Below, piece after piece: positions 10,263 to 22,300 of a stretch of 64,000 bases of DNA. The number at the start of each line of letters is the position of its first letter. The stretch's first letter is position 1. A model generated the notes under the pieces. It did no database searches. It saw only the letters and a list, made by a program, of their open reading frames with translations, and was not told the origin of the DNA. The DNA comes from Mactromeris polynyma (Eukaryota; Mollusca; Bivalvia; Venerida; Mactridae), in the NCBI GenBank assembly GCA_032209605.1, contig JASFXZ010000014.1, positions 18,619,231 to 18,683,230 of the forward strand, written 5' to 3'. Made by a program: the position numbers and the translations under genes.

Positions 10263-13200
10263 ATGCCTCCACGTAAATCATCGAAAGCATTAGCATCACA
10301 AAAGAAATCAAGGTGAGTTTAATGACAGCGGAAATAATTTCGTCCTCGAATCATTTCGACCCATACTGGGGAATAGGAAATGAAGCCGATAGTCTAAGAC
10401 CCTACAGTGTACGGTAAAGGGTCCGGTGCATATAATCGCCGAAAAGCACCGAAAATTGTTATATTTTAACAGTGTTTATAATCTTTTTTTAAATGTTTTA
10501 TGATATATATATACAATGAAATTCGTTGTTTTATATACATGTATGTATTCACGGGGGTTAGGGTTGGGTTAGAGTTAGGGGGTTAGGTTAGGGGTATTTA
10601 AGTAATTAAAGTCAAACTTCCGCGAACACTTAAACAAATGGATTTCATAAGATAAATTTATATCATAAAACGTCCCATAAATGAATACATACTCCAAATA
10701 CGTAAAATATAATCGCTTTTTGGTGCTTTTCGGCGATTCTGTGAAAGGTCAACTCGGCCCACTTCCAATCTCGGCCCGGTCAAACAAGCGCAATGAAAAG
10801 GCGAAGATATTCACACCGAAGGTGATTGAGTGGATACTGGTAAGTTCGGTAAATAGCCAGTTCAGTAAATTGATATTAACGTTCGTATCTTTCAGAGGTT
10901 TCGGTAAAAAGATTTTTGTTTACATTGAACAATGACATAGGCTTAATAATAGCATAGTATGGCAAAGTGTGACCAAACAAGGTAATTAAGTCGATTACCA
11001 TGTGAAACATCTGAATATTTGCTAATTGACGTGTTAATTGGCACTTCGTTCTCATTCATTGAATACCACAACATTCGGTATCTGGTCAACTCGTACCCTT
11101 TCTTTGGTCAACTCGTACCTACCCAAGGCAACTCGTACCGAATTTGGTCAACTCATACCGAATTTGGTCAAATCGAACCTCTAATTTTGTATTACTTTAA
11201 GCTGTAAACTAATGCATAATATATGTCATAGTTTTTTCTATCTGTATTCAGCTTTAATTATACATATACATGATAGTTTGTTTGTTTTCTTTTATTTCTA
11301 GCATTAACTATTAATTGCTAATGCGTTAATAACGTACAATATTGTACTATTTTACCGAAACATCCGCACCAATCATACTACAAAATCAATTTACCAAACT
11401 AGCCATTTACCGAAACCTTCGTAAATTGATTGAGTTGTTAATTGGGGAGGGGGGTCATAATTATTTAACAGTTTGAATCGTAGATGCGGACGCTTAAACT
11501 ATCAATGAACCTTGATGTACAATATGAAAGAAAATGATTAGTTTGGATTCCAATTATACTGTGCTATTGTGATTTATTGTTTGTTATTTATACCAATATT
11601 ATGAAATAAGTATTAAAGGTTTTCGTACGGTCTACTTTGTTTCAAATCTATACAGAATAAAATAATGATACAATGTGAAAGAAATACCTCTCCTAATTGT
11701 TTTTGAGTAAATACTGCATGACAAACATGTTCAAATTATGTTTTTAACAGATCTATACCAAAATACATTTCACTGGAAAATTTCCACCGCACAGCGAATC
11801 TTCAATGCACTGGGAATATTCAATAATGTTTTTACCTTACATTAATTGGTTTTAACTTAAATTATTAATGACCAATGTATCAAAATTCAACACTTAAAAG
11901 GTTCATATATATATCGTCTAAATTATTGGGCCAAGTTGGACCAGGCCAAGTTGGTAAGTGGGCCGAGTAGGACTGGGCCGAGATTGGAAGTGGGCCGAGT
12001 TGACCCTGAATCCATAGTACATGTATAACTTATTGCACATAGTAGCGAATTGAACAACCAAGGTCCTATGTACAATGCTTTACATCAGCCAGGACTTATA
12101 ATATATTAAAGTAAATTAAAGTTGAAATTACGTTTTGAGAACAATGCCTGTTTTCTCTTTGGCTCATAAATGAGCTTTGCAGTTTTGATTTTGATTATAA
12201 AAATGCACCATGGATATAATTATATGCATGTTACCAGTTTTTGCATTATTGTGTCATTTTCGGATAAATATACTCTTCTGTTTCAGAAATTCAAAGGCAG
12301 AAATGTCAAATGATGAACAAAGGAATACAGAGAAACAGTCCAACAGTGGCTTATCAGGTATAATAAAACTTTATTTAACATTGCATTATGATCAACATGT
12401 AACATGAGCTACAAAGCTCTTGTGCGACCAAAAAAGGTAACCACTAACAGATACTTACCCTGGCATATTTATCTCTTGATACTACACTCTGTACATTGTA
12501 TGCAGAAGTGTGGGATCTACCTGTTCCATTTCTCACATTTGGTATGATGGCGGCCATGGATCTAACACTCCACCTGCACTGAAAGCGGACACTACTAATT
12601 GAGCTATTAAGGCAGATATATATGTTTGTGATTTTATTTTGAATAAAATAGAAATTACGGTAGATTAATCCATGTGTTACAACATTCAGGTATTAATAGC
12701 ATGCCCTCATTAGTTTTTAGAATAGGAGTCATTTAGAGCCACAGTCTCAGAACAACAAAGTGTCCCATGTATCAATGGCACTCTGTGTCTCTGTCTCAGC
12801 CATTTTTGTGAATTTATTTTCATTATTGTGTATATTTCTTGACTTAAAAATTATGTGTTTGGAATACCTCTTAACATTTTTTTGAGTAGGGGGGGGGGGG
12901 GGGGGCATTTTAAGGCGTTGGTAGCGTTATGCCAAATTTTTTAAGAATGGCCCTGCTGTAACCATATTTGATTCTATTTTCAGGTTCTGGTGTTAACCGT
13001 CAGGTGTATAAATACACGGGCCCTACTGTAACCATATTTGATTCTATTTCCAGGTTCTGGTGTTAACCGTCACGTGTATAAATACACGGGCCCTACTGTA
13101 ACCATATTTGATTCTATTTCCAGGTTCTGGTGTTAACCGTCACGTGTATAAATACACGGGCCCTACTGTAACCATATTTGATTCTATTTCCAGGTTCTGG

Positions 13201-16200
13201 TGTTAACCGTCACGTGTATAAATACACTGGAAAGCAGACTAAAAACTGGAAACCACTGAACAAAAATTTAAAAGAATATATTTTGAAACTTATTGACAGC
13301 AGTGTGAAGTAAGTTATTTGATATTGAACTCCCACCACTGCGATGTGTCCTTAAGAAATTTGCTAACCTTTTTATGATCTAATTAAGCTGTAATAAATTG
13401 TTTGATTGTCAATCTTCAAAATTGATGTTAAAACCCAAAATTTCATGTCATACATTTATATAACATGAATGCCACGGAGCATTCAGATTATTTTGACTGC
13501 ATTGAAAGGAATTATTGTTCAATGTCTATGAAAACATTATTATAGAAGTTTTTAAAGTTTTATCAACTTCAATTAAGGCCAGTAAGGGTGTCCTCAATAG
13601 AAGAGTGATATGAATGGAGAACACATTTCTACTGTATAGATTGGTAGAGCGCTAGACTGTCTCCAGGCAGGTCCAGGTTTGATTCCCAGGTTTGACATGT
13701 TGTAATCTTGAATGACATCATGTCCTCCATCATAGTCCATGTGTGGAGAAGTTGTCAGTTGCTTGCAGAAGAGCAAGTTAGTTCAGGTTGATAATTAATT
13801 CCAGGCTAGGTCAACTGACCACTATAGGACTGAATTTCTTTTGAAAAATGGCGCATAACCTGATGAAAGCTACTGTATTATATACTATAACAGTATATGT
13901 AAATGTGGGATTTATGTATTGTTGGTTTATTGTTTTAGAACGGTTGGAAGTAAACCACAGTTTTCAGACAACAGAGATGTACGGAAGATTTTGTTGGATT
14001 TGAAGTCAAGGTTTGAATTATTTTGTGATTTTATGATTGTCTCTTTTTACAGAGTTTAAACAGGAATCGAATTTTGGAGCATTATATGTCACTTTTAATT
14101 TGAAAATAACAACTCATGATGTGGTTTAAGGCTAAATGAAATCATCTGGTTCAGGAGTCATGACCGAGAAGTGAGAGCCAGTGGATCTGACAATGTCTTT
14201 TATTTTCAAATTTTAAAGAATGTGTTTGTTTCTGTCCCCCTACATACCTTTCAAAAGTGTTGTTCTTCAAGAATTTTCAGCCCTCGTCAGGAAATATTTT
14301 ATTTTCAGTTTTGATCAAGGGAAAAATAGTTAAACAATCACTTACTGGAAGAATTGATTTTCAAATACAATATCTGGGACACAGCAAACAAAGAGGTTTT
14401 TAGATGTTACCTATTTTTTTAAGTATTATAATTTGGAATTGTTGGTGACAATAGAGTAAAGGTTGAATAAGATCAATTTGGACAGGTAGACATTAATGTC
14501 ATAAGTAGAATGACAGCAAAAGGTTTTATTCCTTCTTTCAAGTGATTTAGAATGCTCCAGGACTAATCAGTTGCAGTACGATTTTAATCTTCAAAATCCT
14601 GAGAACAGTGTGTCGGCATGGAAACTAAGGTAGTGATACCTGAACTACTTGTATTTTTTATTTGGCCTAATTGTCCTTCCACGTACTGAACATATGATTC
14701 AAACTGATCAGTTTTATCCACAGCTGTGTACTAATGTGTAGTTCATTGTTTAATGGTGAAACCTTGGTATTGTGTTTCTTTTTAGATTAAAAGGTCAGAT
14801 TGAAGTGATGCGTGTACCTAACAAGAAATATGGTGACCATACAAAACTGACGAATCTCTGTAAGGATCTCACTGTGGAACTGGAAGAACTGAAAACTCAA
14901 GAACTACTTCTAGAGAAATCGATCAGAGAAGAGGAGAGGTATATAAGCATATATTGACCTATGAGCTGTGAATGACTAAGCTTTAAGTACTTTGTACAGA
15001 CATGGCATGAACTCAGCTTCTGTCTGGCTTCAATTTAAGTTAAGTAAGATATGCAAAAATAACTTCTCTACTAAGATATATAAAACATTCAAGATATGAT
15101 ACTTCTAGTCGGAGGAGGCAATTTTATACAGACATGAATTTACCAATGAGGTAAACTTTTTCTATATGATGAAATGTATGCCTGTACCATATATTCAATG
15201 TCTGCATTGTTTTAGATAGTCTGTGTCTACTCTACACTAGTGATGGTAAAGTTATCAAAAATAATAGTCACAGATTCAGCAATAATGGATGTTATACATC
15301 TTGACTCAATGTCGCCACTGATACTTTCCGTGTGTTGTGTTCTTGCTTTACTGTAATCTTTCCAGTATGTTTATTGACTCAAGAAAGATAAAAAAATTAT
15401 GAACATGTGTTTTTTTTCACTTTTAAAAAAGTTCTTAAAAGTTTGGATGTTTCACATTTTAAATGCTAGTTAAAGTTAAAATTTTAGAATTTAGTCACAT
15501 CAGTGTTTGCTTGAGTTAAAATTATATATTTAAATTGTAATTATGTCTCCCTTCTCCGACGGAGAAATATAGTTTCTGTCTTCGGCGACTGTCTGTCTGT
15601 CCGTGGGTCCACTTTTAGCTTGTCTGCGCTTCATCGCAAATATGGCTGGTTGGATTTCAAACAAACTTCACAGGATTGATAAGCATCAAGTGTAGTTGTG
15701 CATCCTTGTCGTTTCGTTCTGCTTAGATAATTTTTCACTGAGTTATGGCCCTTTGATGTTTTTATAATGGTGAAGTTTGTCCGCACTTCATCTCCAAAAC
15801 ATCTGGTTGGGTTCTAACCAAACTTCATAAGAATCAAGTGTTGTTGGGCATCCTCGTCGTTTCCTTCCGCTCAGAAATTGTTTTCACTGAATTATGGCCC
15901 TTTGATGTATTTAGAATGGTGAAGTTTGTCCGCGCTTCATCTCCAATATTGTTGGTTGGATTTCCACCAAACTTCACAGGATTGATAAGCATCATGTGTA
16001 GTTGTGCATCCTCGTCATTTCGTTCTGCTAGGACAATTTTTCGCTGAGTTATGGCCCTATGATGTTTTACAATGGTAAAGTTTGTCCGCGCTTCATCTCG
16101 CAAAACGGCTGGTTGGATTTCAACCAAATTTCATAGGATTGATAAGTTGTGCATCTTCTGCGCTTTGTTCCTCTCCGACAATTTTTCATTGAACTATGGC

Positions 16201-17979
16201 CATTTAGTGTTTTTATACAGGTACAGTGCATGATGAACTGATCAAAGAAAGCTCATATGACCATATTTCCTGTTTGCTCAATATTTTATTCTAACATCCT
16301 GTATCAGTATTACAGTTACTGACAACTTGAACTGCCATCTGGGAGACATATGTTTTTGCTTAAAAAACAACCATCTAGTTCTTTATTACATCAGTGCTTC
16401 ATAAAAGTTTGGTGTATATATTGAGAAAATGAAAATACACTTGATTATTTTACGATTGTGAAATTGCTTATACATAAAAAATCAATAGCTATATGATAAA
16501 CATGTATTGCTGCTTTAATGTTTTACTATAGGGAGGTGGAAGCATTGGAAAGCTTGCAAGAAACTGTGGAAGAAAATATTACCTTAGATATGCAGGTAAT
16601 ATTTTGTATATGTTATGCATTTATGAGACAATTTGTTATTAGTTAAGCTTAGGCCGTTTAAAAATTCCAGATTTGTTCAGTTATTGCCACCAAAAATATT
16701 AGGGTCACTAAGTCAGAAAGTAATTTTCTTATTTTATCAATTTTTCTTTCAAAATTGTTGATGATGAAATTTGTAATGGTTTGGGGTTAATTTTGAAAAT
16801 TTTGCTTTCATTAAATGGGCAGTATGAACAAAAAATGGTTGATTTCCTTCTTTCAAGTGTTTTAATATCATTTTTGTAATGTTTTGTTGCAGTAACAGTT
16901 TTTATTCTTGTGAATTCCAGGAAAGTATTTAAGGTTTGCGTGATCAACTAGGGTAGGATCGAACTAAATGTGAACTACGCACACTCATTTTGCCTTTTAG
17001 TACTCTGGTATCTGTAGTGCAAATATGTTGCACGCTTGTTTTTCAGATGACATTTAGTCACAGAGTGTAAAGTTTTCATTTGTGGGAGGGAAAACATCTA
17101 CTTACTTGTATGAGTTTCAATCAATGTAGCTGTTTATGTATTTGTGGGTGCACTTCTTTCAAAATCAATATTATCACTATATACACCTAACATGGAAAAA
17201 GCACTATTGTAACTTGTTTTCTTTACATGTTGAAAATACACAGTGTTATCAGAAAAAGGTGAAATTTGAGTTTGACATAGCGGTTATGTCACCATGAATA
17301 TGGTCGAATCAATTTTGGACACTTTCCAAATTTAACTCTAAAAAAGTTAAATTTCATTTTGCATGTATAGTGCACTTCAAAAAAAAAATCTTGTGATCTG
17401 GTTGTAAAATCTGTGGGCACTATAGTATAGAAACCTACATACTGTATGTTTATGTATGCCAGGTCAAAAAAGAATGGGACAATATGGACATTTTTCTAAA
17501 CCATGGGGGCTAAACATGGACACATTGGAACCAACTTAAAGATAATATTAATTTCTATCTGTTGGTATATTTTTTGTTATCTGTATTGCATCTTGATGGG
17601 TATATTTTAGGGTTTTACCCCATGGTATTGAAAAATGTCTAAATTATCCCATGTACACTTTTTTGGACTCGGCATAATTTGTTGAAACAGCCTGACAATA
17701 CATGGTACATTCATTGTTCAAAAATAAAACATACATAAATCAAAACTTTCTGGTATGAATAGATCAAAGAAAGTTGAATTTTCAATTAAATATTTACACC
17801 TCAAGGGGTGACAGCAACATATCGTATCTACTTTTGTTTAACAACAATCTATTAGTTTCTCTGTCACCACTCAACCTGTACTGATAAAACTAGATCTGTT
17901 TTTTGAAATCAGTCTTATTATTTATCCTGTATTTCAGATTCCGAGCGATGTCCTAGGATTGCCTTGTATATCGACTTGA
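10263..17979 (+). CDS. CENPQ: Centromere protein Q homologue, 7 exons
   Basis: Exons 10263-10312, 12287-12357, 13194-13308, 13939-14010, 14786-14938, 16532-16595 and 17938-17979 join in phase to give 188 residues (human CENP-Q is 268). The start MPPRKSSKALASQKKS is basic. The diagnostic blocks are TKNWKPLNKNLKEYILKLID, comparable to human KTWQPLSKSTRDHL, and KGQIEVMRVPNKK, comparable to human QQCETLKVPPKK. A coiled coil (ELEELKTQELLLEKS, EVEALESLQE) follows, and the end SDVLGLPCIST matches the human Leu-Pro motif. CENP-Q pairs with CENP-U in the CENP-O/P/Q/U/R part of the constitutive centromere-associated network and links to microtubules. All introns are GT-AG; the exon-4 donor GTTTGA is weak. 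Introns 1, 5 and 6 carry foldback elements. The acceptor of exon 3 is tandemly duplicated (separate entry). Identification is by motif memory, so a profile search should confirm it. Confidence 0.78.
10434..10738. mobile_element. 305-bp MITE in CENP-Q intron 1
   Basis: Terminal inverted repeats of about 22 bp: AATCGCCGAAAAGCACCGAA at 10434 and its complement ending TTCGGCGATT at 10738, with one mismatch. No target duplication is evident. The interior carries a degenerate telomere-like run of GGGTTAGG motifs. Confidence 0.75.
10553..10592 (+). repeat. Degenerate TTAGGG-like run
   Basis: About six imperfect units of GGTTAGGG/GGGTTAG inside the 305-bp MITE. It resembles the metazoan telomere repeat, but it is short and irregular and so cannot be a telomere. 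The likely origin is internal MITE sequence or an interstitial telomeric insertion. Confidence 0.6.
10747..12005. mobile_element. 1.26-kb foldback element in CENP-Q intron 1
   Basis: The end GGTCAACTCGGCCCACTTCC (10747) is matched exactly in inverse at 11975-12005; the full identical arm is 31 bp. Next to it, at both ends, further GGCC(A/G)AGTTGG and GGTCAACTCGTACC motifs form short tandem arrays (11082-11178, 11930-11980). It starts 8 bp after the 305-bp MITE ends. No ORF of transposase size; no clear target duplication. Confidence 0.75.
12889..12905 (+). repeat. 17-base poly-G run
   Basis: An uninterrupted run of G on the plus strand in CENP-Q intron 2. It could form a quadruplex and is a likely site of length variation or assembly error. 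Confidence 0.8.
12951..13230 (+). repeat. 70-bp tandem repeat, 4 copies, spanning a splice acceptor
   Basis: Copies start at 12951, 13021, 13091 and 13161 with period exactly 70 and only a few differences. Each unit holds CCATATTTGATTCTATTTCC AG (polypyrimidine tract plus acceptor) and the first 33 or so coding bases of CENP-Q exon 3 (GSGVNRHVYKYT). Only the last acceptor (exon start 13194) gives an open frame: from an earlier one, reading into the next unit hits TAA just after its acceptor (TGG TGT TAA). Confidence 0.92.
13640..13820 (+). mobile_element. tRNA-derived SINE, family 1
   Basis: A-box TGGTAGAGCGC and B-box GGTTTGATTCC (about 13648-13690) are followed by a body with GACATCATGTCC, TTGCTTGCAGAAGAGCAAGT and GATAATTAATTCC. 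The same body recurs at 23960-24170. It lies in CENP-Q intron 3. Confidence 0.75.
15542..16350. mobile_element. MITE-like element carrying tandem repeats of about 155 bp
   Basis: Ends TATGTCTCCC (15542) and GGGAGACATA (16350) are exact inverted repeats, compatible with a TA target duplication. The interior consists of about four diverged units of about 155 bp, each with GTTGGATTTCAACCAAACTT, GTGCATCCTCGTCG and GAGTTATGGCCC. ORFs here are by-products of the repeats. It lies in CENP-Q intron 5. An inverted stretch of the same units sits at 35205-35520. Confidence 0.8.
17455..17682. mobile_element. 228-bp MITE in CENP-Q intron 6
   Basis: The left arm has GTCAAAAAAGAATGGGAC and GGACATTTTTCTAAACCATG; the right arm has the complementary CATGGTATTGAAAAATGTC and CCATGTACACTTTTTT. 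This is a long imperfect foldback with ATGCC/GGCAT ends and no coding capacity. Confidence 0.65.
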
Positions 17980-18036
17980 CAGTATCTGACATCTTCATGT
18001 TCATGACTTCAGTGAAATCTCATTGTTTTGTTATTA

Positions 18037-18042
18037 AATAAA
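18037..18042 (+). terminator. Poly(A) signal of CENP-Q
   Basis: AATAAA lies 58 bp after the TGA at 17977-17979. A short 3' UTR is inferred. Confidence 0.65.
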
Positions 18043-18159
18043 ATATATTACTTTGTACTATTTTAGAGTTGTTGTTCTTTATTTTGCTGTCTGAAGATAC
18101 AAGCTTTAGAAGTAACGCAGTACATGTATAGTGTTTCTTGCTAGTTTTATAGCAAGAAC

Positions 18160-18683
18160 CAGGAACCATGGGCAACATACAGCAACTGGAAGCAGTACAA
18201 AGGCGTGCTGCCCGTTTTGTCAGTGGAGACTACCACACTACAAGCAGTGTTTCACACATGATGAGCACCATCGGTTGGAAGTCCCTTCAACACCGCCGCC
18301 AACTATCCAAGCTTGTTATGCTGTATCGCATCACCAACCAATTAGTTGCCATACCCATACAGCCATACCTTCAACCTTCTTGTGTAACTACAAGAGGCCA
18401 TCAACTCGGATACATGATCCCATTCTGCCGAACAGACATTTACAGCCGATCCTACTTCCCGTCTACCATAAGACTCTGGAACCAGATCCCACACGAAGTA
18501 GTCACCAGCCCTACCTTGGACACTTTCAAGGCAAGGGTTGCCACCCTGGAGTTTTGAGTACACCACAGCATGTTTTTAACTATCTTTTAATTTCACTCTG
18601 CCTCACCTGTAAATAGTACCTCACCACAGTACGAAAATGCTCCAGAGGGGATAATGTACTCAATTAGAAGAAGAAGAAGAAGG
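18160..18683 (+). mobile_element. 5'-truncated CR1-like LINE fragment
   Basis: The open frame 18168-18557 gives 129 residues of the post-RT C-terminus of a CR1/Jockey-type LINE: LEAVQRRAARFVSGDY, IGWKSLQHRRQLSKL, then YFPSTIRLWNQIPHEVV and LDTFKARVA. It ends at a TGA, followed by a short 3' UTR and a (GAA)n tail at 18666-18683, the microsatellite-like tail usual for CR1-like elements. The RT core is missing through 5' truncation. It lies in the 1.35 kb between CENP-Q and MRM1; the remainder of that interval holds nothing I can identify. Confidence 0.82.
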
Positions 18684-19330
18684 ATTATATAGATATCTGA
18701 GTGAATTGCTTGGATAAAACACATTAATAATGTGTCATTGTGCACATAGTATGGTTATAGAGACAGTTACCTATCAATGGCTGCAATGTATGGATAAATC
18801 TTGTGGACCTGTGATTTTTAGAATTGTACGTTCTATTTCCTTGTGTCTGGGGTATTTGTTTATTTTGTATGATTTAACTTGTTTGCATGCTACTGATTAC
18901 CCATCAGCTGCTGTACAATATTAATACTTGACATCAAAGACCTAAATACCAGGTCTTTGCATGACGGAAACTGCCCACATTTCATCCAATGTCATCAATT
19001 GCCTGTTTCCAAAATTGGATTACTCTAATCTAAAGATAAAACAGACTGGTCCAGAAACTCATAATGAATATATTGAAAGTAAACCCAGGAATGTGTGGTT
19101 AATATGCAGTACATTCTTCCAAACCAAACAATTCACAGATAATTTGATATAATACCACATTATATTTTTGAAGTACAATTTGTCAGAATGATCCGGAGTA
19201 ATGTAAGACCGTGCAATGGGTTTTAGCCATTATTATAAAAACACAGTTGCGTCCCTTTTTAGTAAAATGCCACTTGCAATGTGAAAGTTTTGCAGCTAAG
19301 CAAACTATGCTAGTGCTGCTGTGGTGAATA

Positions 19331-22300
19331 ATGTCACGTATTTTTATGAAGAATTTCGTTAGATTAGCCACAGAAACAAGTAAAATACGATTCTTCAGTG
19401 AATTTAACAAGCCAGGTTACAAAAACCGACGTCAGACTCGTGACTTCGATAAAAGATCATGGTAAGCTGTAGTCCAAACAATTAGACGACCATGCTAGAT
19501 CTTTCATGTTTACCTTCATTTTTCAATTCTTGTTTTTTTTATTTTTCATAATTGATCTTCATTTTCAAGCATGGAGTTTAAAAGCGCCTCATCAAAAACA
19601 CGTAGAAAAGTCAGTCTCAGCTCAAATTTAAACACTTTGATTATATTGTTTTACCACATGTTTTTCGAATAGATATGTCAAATGCTGCAAAAATCTGATT
19701 TAGTTGCATGCATAACACCAATGAAAAACGTAAAAAATGGTAATTATCACGATGTAAACAACACGTATGTCACCATCCCCCACTACATAGAGCTGTTTAC
19801 TCGACTCGTAACCCATCAGTTTTAAACTCAATTTGTCAAGGCGAAAGTTTTATTCATAGATTTTTTTGCAACTGTACCATAATTGATTATTTATTAATGT
19901 TTCATAAGTAATTGGTGAAAGATTTGATTTTATATGCATAAAATCATCCCGACCAAATTTCAATCGGCCCCTATATAAAAAGAGCTACGGTTACATTACT
20001 CTGAATGGATCTGTACAAAAGTTTGCTCAGGGAAAAACCAGACTTAGTCCTCATATTTGTGGGCGGAAATGATATCACAACTGTATCTAGCCCAAAACTT
20101 TCAAATTTCCTATTTAATGCAACTTAAGCAAATTCAATGAGGCGTAAAAAATATGTTTGTTTCAGGTTTCCCGACATACATTTATTTGCGCGTTAACATT
20201 TTTTTCTTTTTGGTAATTTTTTAAAATAATTTTTTTAAGAATATAACTGAACCTTGCTTATTTGGTGTAAAAGATATAGATATGACTGTTAGGAAATTGA
20301 ATGCAAAAGGGTCCCAACTCTTTCCATAAAATTATCATTATTATGTACTGTTATGATAATGTCATTTAGGTCAAAGAAAGATACTGGGCCAAGTATTCCA
20401 TTGCCTGATATAAGGGGAGAAGCGTTATGGGGAATCCACTCGGTACAGGCTGCCCTATGTGCAGAGAAACGTGATGTATACATGGCCTTCTTCAAGGTAA
20501 ATTGAATTTGCTTGTTTTAAGTTCACTATTTCATTACCAACCTTATGGAATAATACTGATAAATTGTGATCATGTGCACTGTTATCTGTAATATCATGTA
20601 TTCAAATGACATCATTTATATCATACAGTAAACTGCCCTTATAACGGTATTTAGGGGACAGTAAGATTTATGTCGTTGTATTTCAATATTGTTGTATCCA
20701 AGCTTTACATTACAATGACAACATCGGAAGCACATAAGGAGTATTTTGTGCATAATTAGACATCTGCAGTAATCATAATGTAGTTATGACCATTCTAGTT
20801 TTCCAATTATTGATAAACTTGTAACAAATATTATATTATTCACATTTCATCTGATCACAATTTTGAAATTTGTGACCTAGCTTCTTTGTTACTTTTGTAT
20901 TCAAACCAGAAGTAGTTCTTTGTCACAGACTGATGCATTGTTTTGTCAACTGTTTTTCTAGTTTTCCAAAAAATCTCCTAGTATTCTTACTTTTTCATCA
21001 GAAGAGTAGTATATTGGATAAGGTCTAGAAGTTTTTAAACATGGTCTTAGAGATAATCTTGCTGAAGAAGACAAGAGTATGGTTAGTTGACAAACTCCTT
21101 TGCTGAAAGTGTGATCTGGTGGTCTGGTATCACTGGTGCATAGTCCAACCTTCTCAACTGATGACTGAAAAGGTTGGCCTATGCATATGAAGATATGGAA
21201 AATTTGAATTGCTACATGTATATATAATATGATTTAATACAGACCCAACTTGTTTTCAGTTATCTGTTACTCAAATGTGTGTCACTGTAGCGTTTTTGAA
21301 TGTATGGGATATGACTTGTTCACTTGTTGGACTGGAACTTAGTCATGACAGTTGTTTATGTTACTGACTTTTCACACACTTTTGTAGCAATTTGAAGATA
21401 TACGAAGATGATTGTCAATTTTGTTATATCAGGTTACAAAGTCCAAAAGGTGTGGAAAATGTTGTTATAAAAATTTGGAACTCAGGACTCATCATGGAAC
21501 GCATCGTTGTATTCAATATATCGCAATACCTGATATCATAGTACATGTATATGGAGGAACATTAATATCGTGTGAGCTGACTGGAACTCAAAGATTTGTA
21601 GCGTTATAAGCAGTATATTGCAGTAAGCAATATTGATATAAGTGAAGCTTAATTTGTATTGATTTGTTATTTGACAGTTTGATATAAAAGAACTATAATT
21701 TTTTCACAATGTACAGGTCAGTGAGGCAAGTAAACTTAAAACTTAATTTTCTGCTTTAAATAGACAGGTGTGATGAACAGCAGAGTAAATGTGATACGAT
21801 CTTTGTGCCAAGTTAGAAATGTAAGCATGTATGACATGTCTGGAAACACACTGGATGCACTTGTCGGAAATCATCCACATCAGGTATGAGGGGTAATACA
21901 GTCAAGACATATATGTGTTGCTTTCTTTATGCCACAACCAAGTTGGGGGGGGGCACTTAGATTGATTTATTTATGTCTGTCTGTCTGTCAGAGCAGTAGC
22001 TCAATCAGTAGATTGTCCGCTTTGAATGTGGGAGACCTTGGGTTTGATCCCTGACTGCGTCATACCAATGAGGTGAAAAATGGTACTGATGGCTCCCTTA
22101 TATGACACTCCGTTATAACTGCAGTATTGATCAGGAGATTAATAAGCCCTGGTAAGTATCATTTAGTGAATACCCTTCTGCTCTCGAGAGCCTTGCTGCT
22201 CATGTTGCTTGTTGATTGTAAGCAACATTAAATAAACTTTTTATCTTTAATGGATGTAATAATGGCATTCTAGTTATTTTAATGCCCCAGTATTTATTAC

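Noticed and set aside
10553..10592. Telomere
   Set aside because: Short, degenerate and inside a MITE in an intron, with genes on both sides.
15834..16127. 97-residue ORF on the minus strand (and plus-strand partner)
   Set aside because: Its sequence repeats itself because it lies in the 155-bp tandem units of a transposon.
18131..18616. 161-residue ORF in another frame of the CR1 fragment
   Set aside because: The 18168-18557 frame matches LINE C-termini; this one is its shadow.
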